From assembly GCF_001427585.1 (NCBI RefSeq), contig NZ_LMGY01000016.1:437413-501412 (forward strand): a stretch of 64,000 bases of DNA. Direction: 5' to 3'. This DNA comes from Pseudoxanthomonas sp. Root630. Its GTDB lineage: Bacteria; Pseudomonadota; Gammaproteobacteria; Xanthomonadales; Xanthomonadaceae. The notes beneath the pieces were generated by a model. The model worked only from the letters and a program-made list of their open reading frames with translations. It ran no database searches and had not been told where the DNA came from. Within the stretch, counting starts at the first letter, position 1; each line of letters starts with the position of its first letter. A program made the translations under genes and the position numbers. Shown here in pieces: positions 18,070 to 28,203 of the stretch.

Positions 18070-18639
18070 ATGCCTTTGCTGCTCGCCTCCACGTCCCGCT
18101 ACCGCCGCGAGCTGCTGGAGCGCCTGCGCCTGCCTTTCCATATCGCCCGCCCGGAGGTGGACGAAGCTCCGCTGGAAGGCGAGACGGTGCCCGCCATGGC
18201 GGCCCGCCTGGCCCAGGGCAAAGCCGCCGCGATCGCCACCCAGCACCCCGGCGCGTGGGTCCTGGGGTCGGACCAGGCGGCGGAACTGGACGGCGCGCCC
18301 CTGGGCAAGCCGGGCCATCGCGAGGCCGCCATCGCCCAATTGTCGGCCATGGCGGGCCGCCAGGTCCGCTTCCATACCGTGGTGGCACTGGTCCGGGACG
18401 ACGAGGTCCTGCTGGCGCACGACACCACGACGGTCCACTTCCGCGCCCTGACCCAGGCGGAGATCGAGCGTTACGTGGACGCCGAGCAGCCCTTCGACTG
18501 CGCGGGCAGCTTCAAGTCCGAGGGCCTGGGCATCGCCCTGTTCGATGCCATCGAATCGAAGGACCCCACGGCCCTCGTCGGCCTGCCCCTGATCGCGGTG
18601 TCGCGGATGCTGCGGGACGCCGGCTTCGATCTGCCCTGA
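18070..18639 (+). CDS. yceF: Maf-family nucleotide pyrophosphatase
   Basis: A 189-residue house-cleaning enzyme. The N-terminal LLLASTSRYRRELLERLRLPF is the Maf signature, and the middle GSDQAAELDG gives the metal-binding Asp. Later FDCAGSFKSEGLG and DPTALVGLPL match the YceF group (7-methyl-GTP pyrophosphatase) instead of YhdE (dTTP/UTP). It is divergent from yceD-rpmF, as in E. coli where yceF and yceD are also divergent. Start chosen at the ATG giving the normal family N-terminus. Confidence 0.9.
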   Translation: MPLLLASTSRYRRELLERLRLPFHIARPEVDEAPLEGETVPAMAARLAQGKAAAIATQHPGAWVLGSDQAAELDGAPLGKPGHREAAIAQLSAMAGRQVRFHTVVALVRDDEVLLAHDTTTVHFRALTQAEIERYVDAEQPFDCAGSFKSEGLGIALFDAIESKDPTALVGLPLIAVSRMLRDAGFDLP

Positions 18640-18645
18640 GCGGGA

Positions 18646-20487
18646 TCAGCGCACTACGACAGGCTGTTCCGCCCACTCCTCGACGCTGCCATCGCCTCCG
18701 GTGATCCGCAAACCCAGCCAGTAGCGGCCGGGCGGCAGGCCGCCGGCATCGACATCCGCTTTGAACTGCACGCGCGGCATCCGCGGATCTCGCGACCCGT
18801 TCTTGAGGAAGCCCCTCAGCCACTCGTTCGCGCCGGCATCCTCGGCAACGGCGATCACGCGCCCCTCCAGCGTAATCTCCACCTTCGCAACCCCCGCCAC
18901 GTCCTTCACCGCCCAGCCGCTGACGCTGAAGCGGCGCTCCAGCGCGGCGCCTGGCGCGGGCGCATCGATGTGGGCCACCGCGGGCGTGATGCAGGCCCCG
19001 TCGTCACGCATCGGGGGCAGCTCGAACAGCAGGAATCGGCGGGCACCGCGGTCGATGTTGACGATGCGCGCTGGCGGCAGCCCGCCAACCATCATGCAGA
19101 CCTGCTGGTAGCGCGCGAGCAATGCACTGAACTTCACGTCCGTCGCCCCGACGACCAGCAGCGTCGGCGCGACCCGCTCGCCCCCATCGCGCAAGCCCCA
19201 CACCTCCAACTGCGGTGCGCGGCCATGTTTGTGGTTCAACGGATGGTCGAGCACACGGATGTCGGCATCCTCGAGCGCGAAACCCAGTTCCGCACCCGTC
19301 TTGAAACTGTCGGCCAGCAACACCGTGCCTTGCGGCATCCCCGCCTGCGCTGCCCGCACTTCGGCCGCCAGCGTGTCCCAGCCGGTGAAGTTCTCGGGGT
19401 AGTACTTGCCGCCGGCAAGCTGAGTGCGGACTCCGGGCATCGACACGGCAACGTAGTAGCCCAGCATCAGGACTGCGCCGGCACCTGCCAGACACCACGT
19501 CGCCCTGCGCCGGCCGGCCGACCATTCGCGCAGGAGCAGGGGAACGACGGCAAGCAACGCGAGGTAGCCCGGCAACGGCCAGTGGAAGCTCACGCGCTCG
19601 TTGTCGGCGAAGAAGCCGAGCACGAAGAAGCCGAACGTGGAGATCGCGCCCAGCAGCGCGAAGTAACGCCACGCCGCCCCCTCTCCTTCGTCGCTCCGCA
19701 CGCCGCGCATGCAGACCACCAGCATCGCCCAGAACAACAGCGGCGTCGCCATCGCGGCCTGCACCAACAGGAAGCGCGCGCCATCGGCGTGGAAGCTCCA
19801 TGGGTGGCGGTCCAGTAGCTGGAACCGGAGGCCGGCGTCCGCGTGTTCGATGTTCCAGGCCAGCAAGGGGACCCACGCTAGCACGCCCACCGCGAGCGCG
19901 CCCCAGACACGCGCATCGCGCAGCACTTTCCGTCCTTCCGGCAACCACAGCAACGCGATCAGCCCCACGCCGATCACGCCTGCGAAGCGATAGTGGCTGA
20001 GCGCACCCAGCGCCAGGCCCAGCGCGAGTTCGACCAGCGCGGCCAGGGAGGCGCCGCGCAGCAGGCGCGCGCCCGCGTCGGCGCACAGCACGGCTGCAAC
20101 CGCCATCGGCACATCCGGCAGGGCCAGCACGCCCAGCGTGCCCGAGAGCGGCATCAACGCAGCGAGTGTCGCGGCCTGCCACCCCGTTGTCGCATCGGAC
20201 GCGCGCGTCGCGCATCGCGCGACCAGCCACGGCAATGCGGCAGCCAGCAAGAGGAACGGTGCACGCACCGCCAACACATGATGGCCGCCGAGTTCGACGC
20301 CCAGGCGCGTCAACCACGCGGTCAACCCCGGCAGGTCCGAATATGCGAGTGCCAGGTGCTGCCCTTCCTGCCAGTAGAAGGCTTCGTCCACGAACAAGGG
20401 CAGTCGCGAGGCGATCGCGATCTTGACCACCGTCACGGTTATCCACACGGCGAGGAACCACCGTCGCGCGCGTTGTTCTTCGTCCAT
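18646..20487 (-). CDS. GT39-type membrane glycosyltransferase
   Basis: A 613-residue protein with about ten transmembrane helices over residues 10-410, then a soluble periplasmic tail. The first external loop holds FVDEAFYWQEGQHLALAYSD, with the acidic pair typical of lipid-phosphosugar-dependent enzymes of the PMT/ArnT superfamily (GT39/GT83). The start MDEEQRARRW at 20487 leaves a 43-base divergent gap to the MoxR gene. The C-terminal 100 residues (about 510-613) form a predicted beta-sandwich (RFSVSGWAVKDVAGVAKVEITLEG) not found in the basic family. Sugar and acceptor are unknown. Confidence 0.8.
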   Translation of the reverse strand: MDEEQRARRWFLAVWITVTVVKIAIASRLPLFVDEAFYWQEGQHLALAYSDLPGLTAWLTRLGVELGGHHVLAVRAPFLLLAAALPWLVARCATRASDATTGWQAATLAALMPLSGTLGVLALPDVPMAVAAVLCADAGARLLRGASLAALVELALGLALGALSHYRFAGVIGVGLIALLWLPEGRKVLRDARVWGALAVGVLAWVPLLAWNIEHADAGLRFQLLDRHPWSFHADGARFLLVQAAMATPLLFWAMLVVCMRGVRSDEGEGAAWRYFALLGAISTFGFFVLGFFADNERVSFHWPLPGYLALLAVVPLLLREWSAGRRRATWCLAGAGAVLMLGYYVAVSMPGVRTQLAGGKYYPENFTGWDTLAAEVRAAQAGMPQGTVLLADSFKTGAELGFALEDADIRVLDHPLNHKHGRAPQLEVWGLRDGGERVAPTLLVVGATDVKFSALLARYQQVCMMVGGLPPARIVNIDRGARRFLLFELPPMRDDGACITPAVAHIDAPAPGAALERRFSVSGWAVKDVAGVAKVEITLEGRVIAVAEDAGANEWLRGFLKNGSRDPRMPRVQFKADVDAGGLPPGRYWLGLRITGGDGSVEEWAEQPVVVR

Positions 20488-20530
20488 CTCGCTACACTTC
20501 CCGGAACCCACGATCGGAACCGAGAGCGCG

Positions 20531-21484
20531 ATGTCCGCCATTCCCAGCACCCGCCCTATGCTATCCGAAGGCTTGGCCGATACCCTCAAGCGCGCACAGG
20601 CCCAGGTCAACTCGCTGGTGCTGGGCAAGGCGCATGAAGTGCGTCTGGCGTTCGTCGCGCTGCTGTCCGACGGCCACCTGTTGATCGAGGACCTGCCGGG
20701 CCTGGGCAAGACCACCCTGGCCCACGCCTTGGCGGCCACGCTCGGCCTCACCTTCCAGCGTGTGCAGTTCACCTCGGACCTGCTGCCCGCCGACGTCCTG
20801 GGCGTGTCGGTGTACGACGCGCAGGCCCGTGCCTTCACCTTCCATCCGGGCCCGGTCTTCACCAACGTGCTGCTGGCCGATGAAATCAACCGCGCGCCGC
20901 CCCGTACCCAGAGCGCGCTGCTGGAAGCGATGGCCGAACACCAGGTCACCCTGGACGGCGTGACGCATGCGCTGCCCGAACCGTTCTTCGTCATCGCGAC
21001 GCAGAACCCCGTTGACCTGTCCGGCACCTATCCATTGCCGGACTCGCAACTGGACCGCTTCCTGCTGCGCCTGGCGCTGGGCTATCCCAGTGCGGAATCC
21101 GAACGCGCCCTGCTGGCAGGCACCGACCGTCGCATGCTGATCGCGCAGGCGATGCCGCTGTTGTCTTCCGACGACGTGATGGCGCTGCGCCAGGCTGTCG
21201 GCGAGGTGCATGCCAGCGATGCCCTGATCGACTACGTACAAGCGCTGCTCACGCGCAGCCGCCAGCACCCTGGCGTGCGCGTGGGTCTGTCGCCGCGTGC
21301 GGGCATCGCACTGCTGAGGGCGGCCAAGGCCTATGCCTTGCTGCTGGGACGCACGCATGTATTGCCGGACGATGTCCAGGCGCTGTTCGCCGCGGTCGCC
21401 ACCCACCGCCTGGTGCCCGAAGCCGAGGCTGCCTCCGCTGCCGCATTGGCCAAGGCCATCCTGCACGCGGTTCCGGTGGACTGA
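20531..21484 (+). CDS. MoxR-family AAA+ ATPase
   Basis: A 317-residue AAA ATPase, type AAA_3. Walker A is EDLPGLGKTTLA (about residues 57-68), Walker B VLLADEINRAPPRTQSALLEAM, sensor 1 FFVIATQNPVD and the arginine-finger region YPLPDSQLDRFLLR. MoxR ATPases act as chaperones with partners encoded beside them; here the next two genes encode a DUF58 protein and a membrane transglutaminase, the standard three-gene set. Confidence 0.92.
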   Translation: MSAIPSTRPMLSEGLADTLKRAQAQVNSLVLGKAHEVRLAFVALLSDGHLLIEDLPGLGKTTLAHALAATLGLTFQRVQFTSDLLPADVLGVSVYDAQARAFTFHPGPVFTNVLLADEINRAPPRTQSALLEAMAEHQVTLDGVTHALPEPFFVIATQNPVDLSGTYPLPDSQLDRFLLRLALGYPSAESERALLAGTDRRMLIAQAMPLLSSDDVMALRQAVGEVHASDALIDYVQALLTRSRQHPGVRVGLSPRAGIALLRAAKAYALLLGRTHVLPDDVQALFAAVATHRLVPEAEAASAAALAKAILHAVPVD

Positions 21485-21486
21485 GG

Positions 21487-22452
21487 ATGGCGGGCCTGCA
21501 CGCATCGCTGGCACGCCGGCTGGCCCTGCTTGCGCGACCGCGCGCGGCCGAGGCACTGCCGGTCCAGCTCGACCGGCGACGTGTGTACGTACTGCCGACA
21601 GGCTTCGGCCTGTTCTACGCCGCGCTCGTGCTGGCGATGGCGCTCGGCGCGCTGAACTACAACAACAATCCCGCGTTGCTGATGGCGTTGCTGCTGGGCG
21701 CGACGGCGATGGCGAGCCTCATCTTCGCCCACCTGCAACTGTCCGGGCTGCGCATGGATGCGGTATCGGCCGATCCGGTGCACGCGGGCGAATCGCTCAC
21801 GCTGCACATCGCACTCTCGGCGCAGGACGGCCGCCTGCGCCGCGGCCTCAGGCTGGATGGCGCGCAGGCCGCCACCTTCGCGCCCGCGATGACCGACGAG
21901 GGCACGGTCGTGGAACTCCCGGTGACGACGCAGCGGCGTGGCTGGCACGACATCGGCCGGCTGCGCGTATCGACGACGCAACCGCTTGGCCTGGCGCGCG
22001 CATGGTCGTGGGTCTGGCCGCCGCCGCTGCTGGTGTATCCGGCGCCCGAAGTACACGGCCCGCCGCTGCCGGAAGGAGGACGCACCGGCCAGCGCGCGAA
22101 GCTCGACCCGACCGGTGACGACGTCCATCACCTGCGCGGCTACCGGGCCGGCGACGCGCCACGCACCATCGCGTGGAAGCCGTCGGCGCGGCGCGACATG
22201 CTGCTGGTCCGCGAGTACGAACAGCCGGTCGGCGTCGAAGTGCGGCTCGACTGGGACGCGCTGGGCGCCCTGCCTCACGAGGATCGCATCCGTCGCCTCG
22301 CGCACTGGGTGGAACTCGGGGAACGCGAAGGGCGACGCTATCGGCTCGCCCTGCCCGACCAACCCGCGCTGGGGCCTGCGAACGGCACCCTGCACCGCCA
22401 TCTCTGCCTGCGCGCCCTGGCGCTGATGCCGCATGCCGATCGCCCGTCCTGA
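21487..22452 (+). CDS. DUF58 domain protein
   Basis: A 321-residue protein with two N-terminal membrane helices (residues about 38-58 and 62-84), followed by the DUF58 region: LDPTGDDVHHLRGYRAGDAPRTIAWKPSARRDMLLVREYEQP, containing the conserved RxYxxGD and W motifs. It starts three bases after the MoxR stop and overlaps the next gene by 20 bases, so the three are co-translated. Confidence 0.9.
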   Translation: MAGLHASLARRLALLARPRAAEALPVQLDRRRVYVLPTGFGLFYAALVLAMALGALNYNNNPALLMALLLGATAMASLIFAHLQLSGLRMDAVSADPVHAGESLTLHIALSAQDGRLRRGLRLDGAQAATFAPAMTDEGTVVELPVTTQRRGWHDIGRLRVSTTQPLGLARAWSWVWPPPLLVYPAPEVHGPPLPEGGRTGQRAKLDPTGDDVHHLRGYRAGDAPRTIAWKPSARRDMLLVREYEQPVGVEVRLDWDALGALPHEDRIRRLAHWVELGEREGRRYRLALPDQPALGPANGTLHRHLCLRALALMPHADRPS

Positions 22453-24379
22453 CCTTTCCACGCCCGACCCGACGAGCCGGTGGTGGACGCTGGGAAGTGC
22501 GGCCCTGTGCCTGCTGGCCTTGCTCCTGCAGCTGCCGGCCTCGCTGGCGCTCGCGCTCGGGGCCACCGGCATCGTGCTGGCCGTCGCTTCCTGGCGGCGC
22601 CCGATGCCGGCCTGGCTTCGCGTGATGCTGGCGCTGGCGATGCTGGCCGCCGTCTTCTACGTGACGGGAATGCGCTTCGGCCGCGACACCGGCTGCGCGC
22701 TGCTGGCCGCCATGCTGGCCATCAAGCCCACCGAGACACTCAGCCTCCGCGACAACCGCAGCCTGCTGGGCTTCGCGTTCTTCGCGCCATTCGCGGCTTT
22801 CCTGCTGGACCAGGGACCGCTGACGATGACGCTGGGCCTGCTGGGGATCTGCACCGGGCTGATCGCGCTGCAACGCTTGGCTGATGTCGAGGCGCGCGCC
22901 ACGGCGGACGCACCCAGCGCATTGCCGCGCCTGGCCCTGGTCGGTCGTCTGGTATTGATCGGGTTGCCGCTGGTGTTGGCGGCGTTCTGGCTCTTCCCGC
23001 GTTTCGCCTCCCCGCTGTGGGGCGTGCCCGAGCGTGCGCTGGCAAAGCCCGGCCTCGGCGACGAGATGTCGCCCGGCGGCTGGCTCGACCTGATGGCCGA
23101 CGAAGACCCGGCGTTGCGCGTGCAGTTCTTCGGGCCCACACCCGCTCCCGGGCAGATGTACTGGCGCGGGCCGGTGCTATGGAATTACGACGGTCGCACC
23201 TGGACCCAGGCGCCCTGGCTGCAGGGCCTTCCGCCCGCGCGCACGCTGCGCAACAGCGTGCAATGGGACTATCAACTCGAGGTCGAGCCCACCGACCGGC
23301 GCCAGTTGGTCGCGCTGGACCTGCCGATGGCCGCACCGCAAGGTGCCCACCTGGCCAACGACTACGCCATGACGGTGCGCACGCCGTTGAGCGCCCTGAC
23401 ACGCTGGCGCATGCAGTCGTCGGTCCCCGGCCGTTTCGAGGCGACCTTGCCTGCGTTGCTGCGGCAACAGGCCCTGCAGCTGCCCAATGGCTTCAACCCG
23501 CGCACGCGCGCGCTGGCGATGCAGTGGCGGCGGCAAGCCGGCAACGACGACGATGCCCTGGTGCGGCGTTCCCTGGCGTGGATCCGCGCGGAGTTCGCCT
23601 ACACCCTGGAAACCCCGCTGCCCGGCAGGAACGCCGTGGACGAGTTCCTGTTCGACCAGAAGCAAGGCTACTGCGAGCACTTCAGTTCATCGTTCGTCTT
23701 CCTCATGCGGGCCGCGGGCGTGCCCGCGCGCGTCGTCACCGGTTACACGGGCGGCGTCTACAACCGCCTCGGCGGCTACTGGGTCATCCGGCAAATGGAT
23801 GCGCATGCCTGGGCGGAAGTGTGGCTGCCGGAGCGCGGCTGGGTGCGGGTTGATCCGACCGCCGCCGTGGCCCCCGAACGCATCTACGACACGCTGGAGG
23901 ATCAGCTGGGCGAAGGCGTGGACGCAGGCCGCCTGACGTTGGAGGGCTTCGGCAGCGTCAGCGACTGGCTGCGGCGCGGATGGAACGACCTGGTCCTGGG
24001 TTTTGATGCGAGCCGGCAGACACGGTTGCTCGAGCGGCTCGGTGCGAACGGACTCGGCGGCGCGGGCCTGGGCGTGCTTTTCGGCATCGCGGCGCTCGGT
24101 ACGCTGGGCTGGATGGGCTGGTGGTTGGCCCGTGCCGAACGCGAGCGCGATCCCCTGCTGCGCGCCTGGCGCCGGCTGGGTCGCCGATACGCGCGATTGG
24201 GGCTGGGCCGGGAACCTCACGAGACCGCCACCGACTGGGTCCGTCGCGTCGCGGCGCAGCGACCGAAGAACGCGAACCTGCTGTTTTCGCTCAGCCGGCG
24301 TTTCGCCGCGGCGCGCTACGCTCCGGATGAGGGGGATCACCGCGCATTGATCGAAGACCTGCGCCGGCACCGCCCGTGA
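22433..24379 (+). CDS. tgpA: TgpA-like membrane transglutaminase
   Basis: A 648-residue protein with an N-terminal block of about six membrane helices (DUF3488, residues 15-190), a periplasmic transglutaminase domain and a C-terminal helix (GLGVLFGIAALGTLGWMGWWL, about 545-565) with a cytoplasmic tail. The catalytic triad is readable: Cys in KQGYCEHFSSSFVFLMR (about residue 408), His in DAHAWAEVWLP and Asp in RVDPTAAV. The Pseudomonas aeruginosa homologue TgpA is essential; the substrate is unknown. Confidence 0.9.
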   Translation: MPIARPDLSTPDPTSRWWTLGSAALCLLALLLQLPASLALALGATGIVLAVASWRRPMPAWLRVMLALAMLAAVFYVTGMRFGRDTGCALLAAMLAIKPTETLSLRDNRSLLGFAFFAPFAAFLLDQGPLTMTLGLLGICTGLIALQRLADVEARATADAPSALPRLALVGRLVLIGLPLVLAAFWLFPRFASPLWGVPERALAKPGLGDEMSPGGWLDLMADEDPALRVQFFGPTPAPGQMYWRGPVLWNYDGRTWTQAPWLQGLPPARTLRNSVQWDYQLEVEPTDRRQLVALDLPMAAPQGAHLANDYAMTVRTPLSALTRWRMQSSVPGRFEATLPALLRQQALQLPNGFNPRTRALAMQWRRQAGNDDDALVRRSLAWIRAEFAYTLETPLPGRNAVDEFLFDQKQGYCEHFSSSFVFLMRAAGVPARVVTGYTGGVYNRLGGYWVIRQMDAHAWAEVWLPERGWVRVDPTAAVAPERIYDTLEDQLGEGVDAGRLTLEGFGSVSDWLRRGWNDLVLGFDASRQTRLLERLGANGLGGAGLGVLFGIAALGTLGWMGWWLARAERERDPLLRAWRRLGRRYARLGLGREPHETATDWVRRVAAQRPKNANLLFSLSRRFAAARYAPDEGDHRALIEDLRRHRP

Positions 24380-24396
24380 CCCACTGGAGACTGGCC

Positions 24397-24912
24397 ATGA
24401 ACCTTCGCTTCGCTGTCCTCGCCGCTTCTGCCGTTGTACTGCTGTCGGCATGCGCCACCGCGCCCAAGCCGCTGCAGGGCAGCTTCACCCCCGTCAACCC
24501 GCGCGACTCCGTCGCCGCACCGCAGGTGGGTGCTTCCGTCCGTTGGGGCGGCCGCATCATCAGCACCACGCCCGAGCAGAACAGCACCTGCTTCCAACTG
24601 GTCTCCCGCCCGCTGTCCGGCACGGGCCGCCCGCTTTCCAGCGCACCGGATGCCACCGATGGCCGCTTCATCGCGTGCCGCGCCGGCTTCTACGACCCCG
24701 CCGTGTTCGCCGAAGGCCGCGAAGTGACCTTCGTCGGCAAGATCGACGGGTACGAAAGCACGCGCATCGGCGACTACGACTACCAGCTGCCGCGCGTCGC
24801 GGCCGAGGTGGTCTACCTGTGGCCGGAAGTGCGCGAGGTCGAAGTGGTGCGGCCCTACCCCTACTACGATCCCTTCTGGGGTCCGCGCTGGGGCCGTTGG
24901 GGCTGGTGGTGA
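24397..24912 (+). CDS. Slp-family outer-membrane lipoprotein
   Basis: A 171-residue lipoprotein: signal MNLRFAVLAASAVVLLSAC, with the lipidated Cys at residue 19. The mature part has the Slp family start (PLQGSFTPVNPRD, then GASVRWGGRIISTTPEQN), and ends in a Tyr/Trp/Pro-rich tail (YPYYDPFWGPRWGRWGWW). The ATG at 24397 is preceded by GGAG and gives the signal directly. Slp is a starvation/stationary-phase lipoprotein in E. coli; function here is not known. Confidence 0.88.
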   Translation: MNLRFAVLAASAVVLLSACATAPKPLQGSFTPVNPRDSVAAPQVGASVRWGGRIISTTPEQNSTCFQLVSRPLSGTGRPLSSAPDATDGRFIACRAGFYDPAVFAEGREVTFVGKIDGYESTRIGDYDYQLPRVAAEVVYLWPEVREVEVVRPYPYYDPFWGPRWGRWGWW

Positions 24913-24928
24913 CATCGCCCGCCACATG

Positions 24929-24961
24929 ACGAAAAAGCCGCCCGGTGGGCGGCTTTTTTTA
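24929..24961. terminator. Bidirectional terminator between slp and HIT genes
   Basis: AAAAAGCCGCCC, GGT, GGGCGGCTTTTTTT: an 8-9-bp GC stem flanked by A and T runs, placed between two converging genes. Confidence 0.92.
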
Positions 24962-24979
24962 TTGGATCTTGCGGGCGTG

Positions 24980-25333
24980 TCAGCTGGGGGTGCCGAACCG
25001 CCCCAGCGGCGCGCCGGCGAGCAGGTGCAGGTGGATGTGGAAGACGGTCTGGCCGGCATGCTCACGGCAGTTCATCACCACACGGTAGCCGTCCTCGGCG
25101 AAGCCTTCGCGACGCGCATGTTCCGCCGCCGCCAACACCAGCTTGCCGACCAGCGCGGCCTGCTCCGGACGCACGTCATCGAGCGTCGGGATGGCGTCAT
25201 GCTTGGGGATGAAGAGCACATGCACCGGCGCCTGCGGCGCGATGTCCTTGAACCCCAGCACGTCCTCGTCTTCATAGACGATGGTGGCGGGAATCTCGCG
25301 ACGGATGATGCGGGCGAAGATCGTGTCGGTCAT
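24980..25333 (-). CDS. HIT-family nucleotide hydrolase
   Basis: A 117-residue histidine-triad protein, group HinT. The triad is the HIHLHLLAG segment near residue 100, preceded by NCREHAGQTVFHIH. N-terminus TIFARIIRREIPATIVYEDEDVLGFKDI is typical. HinT hydrolyses purine nucleoside phosphoramidates and acyl-AMPs. It is followed upstream by recR on the same strand with a 25-base gap. Confidence 0.93.
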   Translation of the reverse strand: MTDTIFARIIRREIPATIVYEDEDVLGFKDIAPQAPVHVLFIPKHDAIPTLDDVRPEQAALVGKLVLAAAEHARREGFAEDGYRVVMNCREHAGQTVFHIHLHLLAGAPLGRFGTPS

Positions 25334-25358
25334 GGGATGCGCGTCCTCGTGGGCGGTA

Positions 25359-25955
25359 TCAGGTCATTTCGCTGCGGCCACCGAACGCGTGCGCCAGCGT
25401 GCCGCGGTCGACGTATTCCAGTTCGCCGCCCAGCGGCACGCCATGCGCCAGCCGGCTGGGTCGCACGCCTTGCTGGCGCGCCAGCTGGGCCAGGTAATGC
25501 GCGGTCGCCTCGCCCTCGACGGTGGGGTTGGTGGCGATGATCAGTTCGCCCACCTCGCCTGCCCCCAGGCGGCGGGTCAAGGCATCCAGTCCGAGTTCGC
25601 GTGGCCCGATGCCGTCCAACGGCGAGAGCCTGCCATGCAGGACGAAATAAACGCCGCGGTAGCCCGTGGCCTGCTCGATCGCCAGGCGGTCCGACGGCGA
25701 CTCCACCACGCAGAGCTGGTGGCGGTCGCGGCTGCCGCTCGCGCAGATCGCACAGAGCGTGCCCTCGGTGAAGTCGCGGCACTGCGCGCAGTGGCCGATG
25801 CGCTCGAGCGCATCGGCGAGCACGGCCGCCAGGCGCTTGCCGCCGTCCCGCTCACGGTCGAGCAGGTGGTAGGCCATCCGCTGCGCGGTCTTCTGCCCGA
25901 CACCGGGCAGCACGCGCAGCGATTCGATGAGTTGTTCGAGCAGCGGACTGGACAT
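25359..25955 (-). CDS. recR: Recombination mediator RecR
   Basis: A 198-residue protein working with RecF/RecO in gap repair. An N-terminal helix-hairpin-helix ([20 protein letters not shown]) is followed by the Cys4 zinc finger ([16 protein letters not shown]) and the Toprim domain ([21 protein letters not shown]). The start at 25955 has GGGG six bases before it; an ATG two codons earlier is possible. Part of the dnaX-ybaB-recR cluster. Confidence 0.95.
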   Translation of the reverse strand: MSSPLLEQLIESLRVLPGVGQKTAQRMAYHLLDRERDGGKRLAAVLADALERIGHCAQCRDFTEGTLCAICASGSRDRHQLCVVESPSDRLAIEQATGYRGVYFVLHGRLSPLDGIGPRELGLDALTRRLGAGEVGELIIATNPTVEGEATAHYLAQLARQQGVRPSRLAHGVPLGGELEYVDRGTLAHAFGGRSEMT

Positions 25956-26007
25956 CGTCATCCCCGATCCACACCCGCCGATTCCGCGGGCGCCGGACCG
26001 GTGCGCG

Positions 26008-26328
26008 TCAGAACGGCAACTTCATGCCCGGCGGCATCGGCATGCCGGCCGTGGCCGCACCCATGCGCGACTTGGACTCGGCATCGACCTTGTTGGCCGC
26101 GTCGTTGAACGCCGCCGCGATCAGGTCTTCCAGCATCTCGGCATCGGAGAGCACGGACGGATCGATGCGGACCTTGCGGCACTCCTTGGCGCCGGTCAGC
26201 GTGACGCTGACCATGCCGGCGCCGGCGTTGCCGGTGACTTCCAGCTTGGCCAGTTCTTCCTGGGCGCGCTGCAGGTTTTCCTGCATCTTCTGCGCCTGCT
26301 GCATCAGTTGGGCGATGTTTCCACGCAT
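26008..26328 (-). CDS. ybaB: YbaB/EbfC nucleoid-associated protein
   Basis: A 106-residue protein with the long Gln/Glu-rich helix [25 protein letters not shown] followed by the strand [21 protein letters not shown] and [14 protein letters not shown], typical of YbaB. Forms dimers that bind DNA. It lies seven bases after dnaX, the conserved position. Confidence 0.95.
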   Translation of the reverse strand: MRGNIAQLMQQAQKMQENLQRAQEELAKLEVTGNAGAGMVSVTLTGAKECRKVRIDPSVLSDAEMLEDLIAAAFNDAANKVDAESKSRMGAATAGMPMPPGMKLPF

Positions 26329-26335
26329 GTCGTGA

Positions 26336-28072
26336 TCACTCTTCGTAAGGACGGATGGAATCCGGGACGACCCGCGCGCCGTGCTGCTGCACCAGGCGCT
26401 GTACGTCCGGATGGTTCATGAAGGTTTCCTCGGCCACGCTCTGGCGTTCGTCGCGCTGCCGATGGCTGCGCTCCTTGAGTGTTTCGGCCTCGGCCGTGCC
26501 GTGGGAGGACGCGAAGGCGAGCCGCGGCGCGACGCCATAACGGTCCGCGATCGCGGTCGCCAGTTCGCCCAGCGTGCGCTCCGAACGCAGGTAGTCGAAG
26601 CCGCTGTCCAGCGCCAGCGTCAGCGTGCCGTGGGCGTAGCCGGAGAACGCGACGTTCTCGACCAGCTGCTTGCCAACGCCTTTCAGGCCGCAGGTGCTGG
26701 CGAAGTGCAACCAGGTCTCTGCGTCGATGATGCCGATGTCGGCGGGCATCGGGGTGCTTGCCGCGAGCGTCGGTGCAGGTGCAGACGCCGGCACCCAGGG
26801 CGGGGCGTCAGCCAACACCTGCGCCGACGGCGCGGTGGCGACCTCGGCGCGCGCCGGCGCGATCGGGGCCGGCATCTCCTGGCGGACGGGTTCCACCATG
26901 CGCACCGGCTTGGCAGGTGCCGCCGAGGCCATCACACCGCCCGCCTCCACCGACACCGGCGACGCCTTGCCTTCACCGCGCATCTCGCCGTTCTGGGCGG
27001 GACGGAACGCCAGCATCCGTAGCAGGCTCATCTCGAAGCCCGCGCGCCCGCTCGGCGCGAGGTGCAGGTCGCGACGGCCATTGATCGCCATCTGGTACCA
27101 GAGCTGCACGACTTCCGGCCGCAGCTGTCCGGCGAACGCGTCGACGTCGACACCCTCGGCCTCGACGGCCGCCGAAGGTACCAGCTGGCGTACCTGGATC
27201 CGGTGCAGCGCTTCGGCCACCGCATCCAGCACGCCACCCCAGTCCGGCGAGAACTCCGCCAGGCCGGCGATCACCTGCAGCAGCGTTTCGCCGTCGCCCT
27301 GCGCCAGCGCGGCGAGCATCGCGTTGACCTGGGTGCGGTCCACCGTGCCCAGCATGGTCCGCACCCCGTCGTCGTGCAGCGCACCGCCCGCATAGGCGAT
27401 GGCCTGGTCGAGCAGCGACAGGCCATCGCGCAGCGAGCCATCCGCCGCACGGGCGAGCTGGGCGATCGCACCGGTGTCGGCTTCGATCTGCTCGGCGCCG
27501 AGGATCTTCGTCATCTGGCCGCGGATCTGCTCTTCGTCCAGCCGCTTGAGGTTGAACTGCAGGCAGCGCGACAGCACCGTCACCGGCAGCTTCTGCGGGT
27601 CGGTGGTGGCGAGCAGGAACTTGACGTGTTCCGGGGGCTCCTCGAGCGTCTTCAGCAGCGCGTTGAACGCCGCCTTCGAGAGCATGTGGACTTCGTCGAT
27701 CAGGTAGACCTTGAACTTGCCGCGCGACGGCATGTATTGCGCGTTCTCGATCACCTCGCGCACGTCGTCCACGCCGGTGTTCGATGCGGCGTCGATCTCA
27801 AGCAGGTCGATGTAGCGGCCGGCGTCGATGTCCAGGCAGGCGGCGCACTGGCCGCAGGGATCGGCGCTGGTGCCCTTCTCGCAGTTCAGCGACTTGGCGA
27901 AGATGCGCGCGATCGTGGTCTTGCCGACGCCACGGGTACCGGTGAACAGGAAAGCGTGGTGCACCCGGCCGGAATCCAGCGCATTGGTGAGCGCGCGGAC
28001 CACGTGTTCCTGGCCCACCAGTTCGGCAAAACGCTTGGGGCGCCACTTGCGGGCGAGGACAAGATAGGACAT
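26336..28072 (-). CDS. dnaX: DNA polymerase III subunits gamma/tau
   Basis: A 578-residue AAA+ clamp-loader ATPase, starting [15 protein letters not shown]. Walker A is [16 protein letters not shown] (about residues 45-60), the zinc knuckle is C-x8-C-x2-C-x2-C around CGQCAAC, and Walker B is LIDEVHMLS. After about residue 370 comes a Pro/Ala-rich linker and a C-terminal tau domain ([22 protein letters not shown]). No obvious A-rich slippery site was sought out, so frameshifting to gamma is not claimed. Upstream (higher coordinates) is tRNA-Ser in the opposite direction. Confidence 0.95.
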   Translation of the reverse strand: MSYLVLARKWRPKRFAELVGQEHVVRALTNALDSGRVHHAFLFTGTRGVGKTTIARIFAKSLNCEKGTSADPCGQCAACLDIDAGRYIDLLEIDAASNTGVDDVREVIENAQYMPSRGKFKVYLIDEVHMLSKAAFNALLKTLEEPPEHVKFLLATTDPQKLPVTVLSRCLQFNLKRLDEEQIRGQMTKILGAEQIEADTGAIAQLARAADGSLRDGLSLLDQAIAYAGGALHDDGVRTMLGTVDRTQVNAMLAALAQGDGETLLQVIAGLAEFSPDWGGVLDAVAEALHRIQVRQLVPSAAVEAEGVDVDAFAGQLRPEVVQLWYQMAINGRRDLHLAPSGRAGFEMSLLRMLAFRPAQNGEMRGEGKASPVSVEAGGVMASAAPAKPVRMVEPVRQEMPAPIAPARAEVATAPSAQVLADAPPWVPASAPAPTLAASTPMPADIGIIDAETWLHFASTCGLKGVGKQLVENVAFSGYAHGTLTLALDSGFDYLRSERTLGELATAIADRYGVAPRLAFASSHGTAEAETLKERSHRQRDERQSVAEETFMNHPDVQRLVQQHGARVVPDSIRPYEE

Positions 28073-28203
28073 GCCGACATTGTGCCATGGCATGCAAGCG
28101 GCCCCGACCGGATACAGGGGGTGACCGGCTTCGCTTGTGGCCCGCCTCGCCGGAGGCTAGAATTCACGCCCCTGAAAGCGGCCTGCGGTCGCGTTCAGGT
28201 CCC

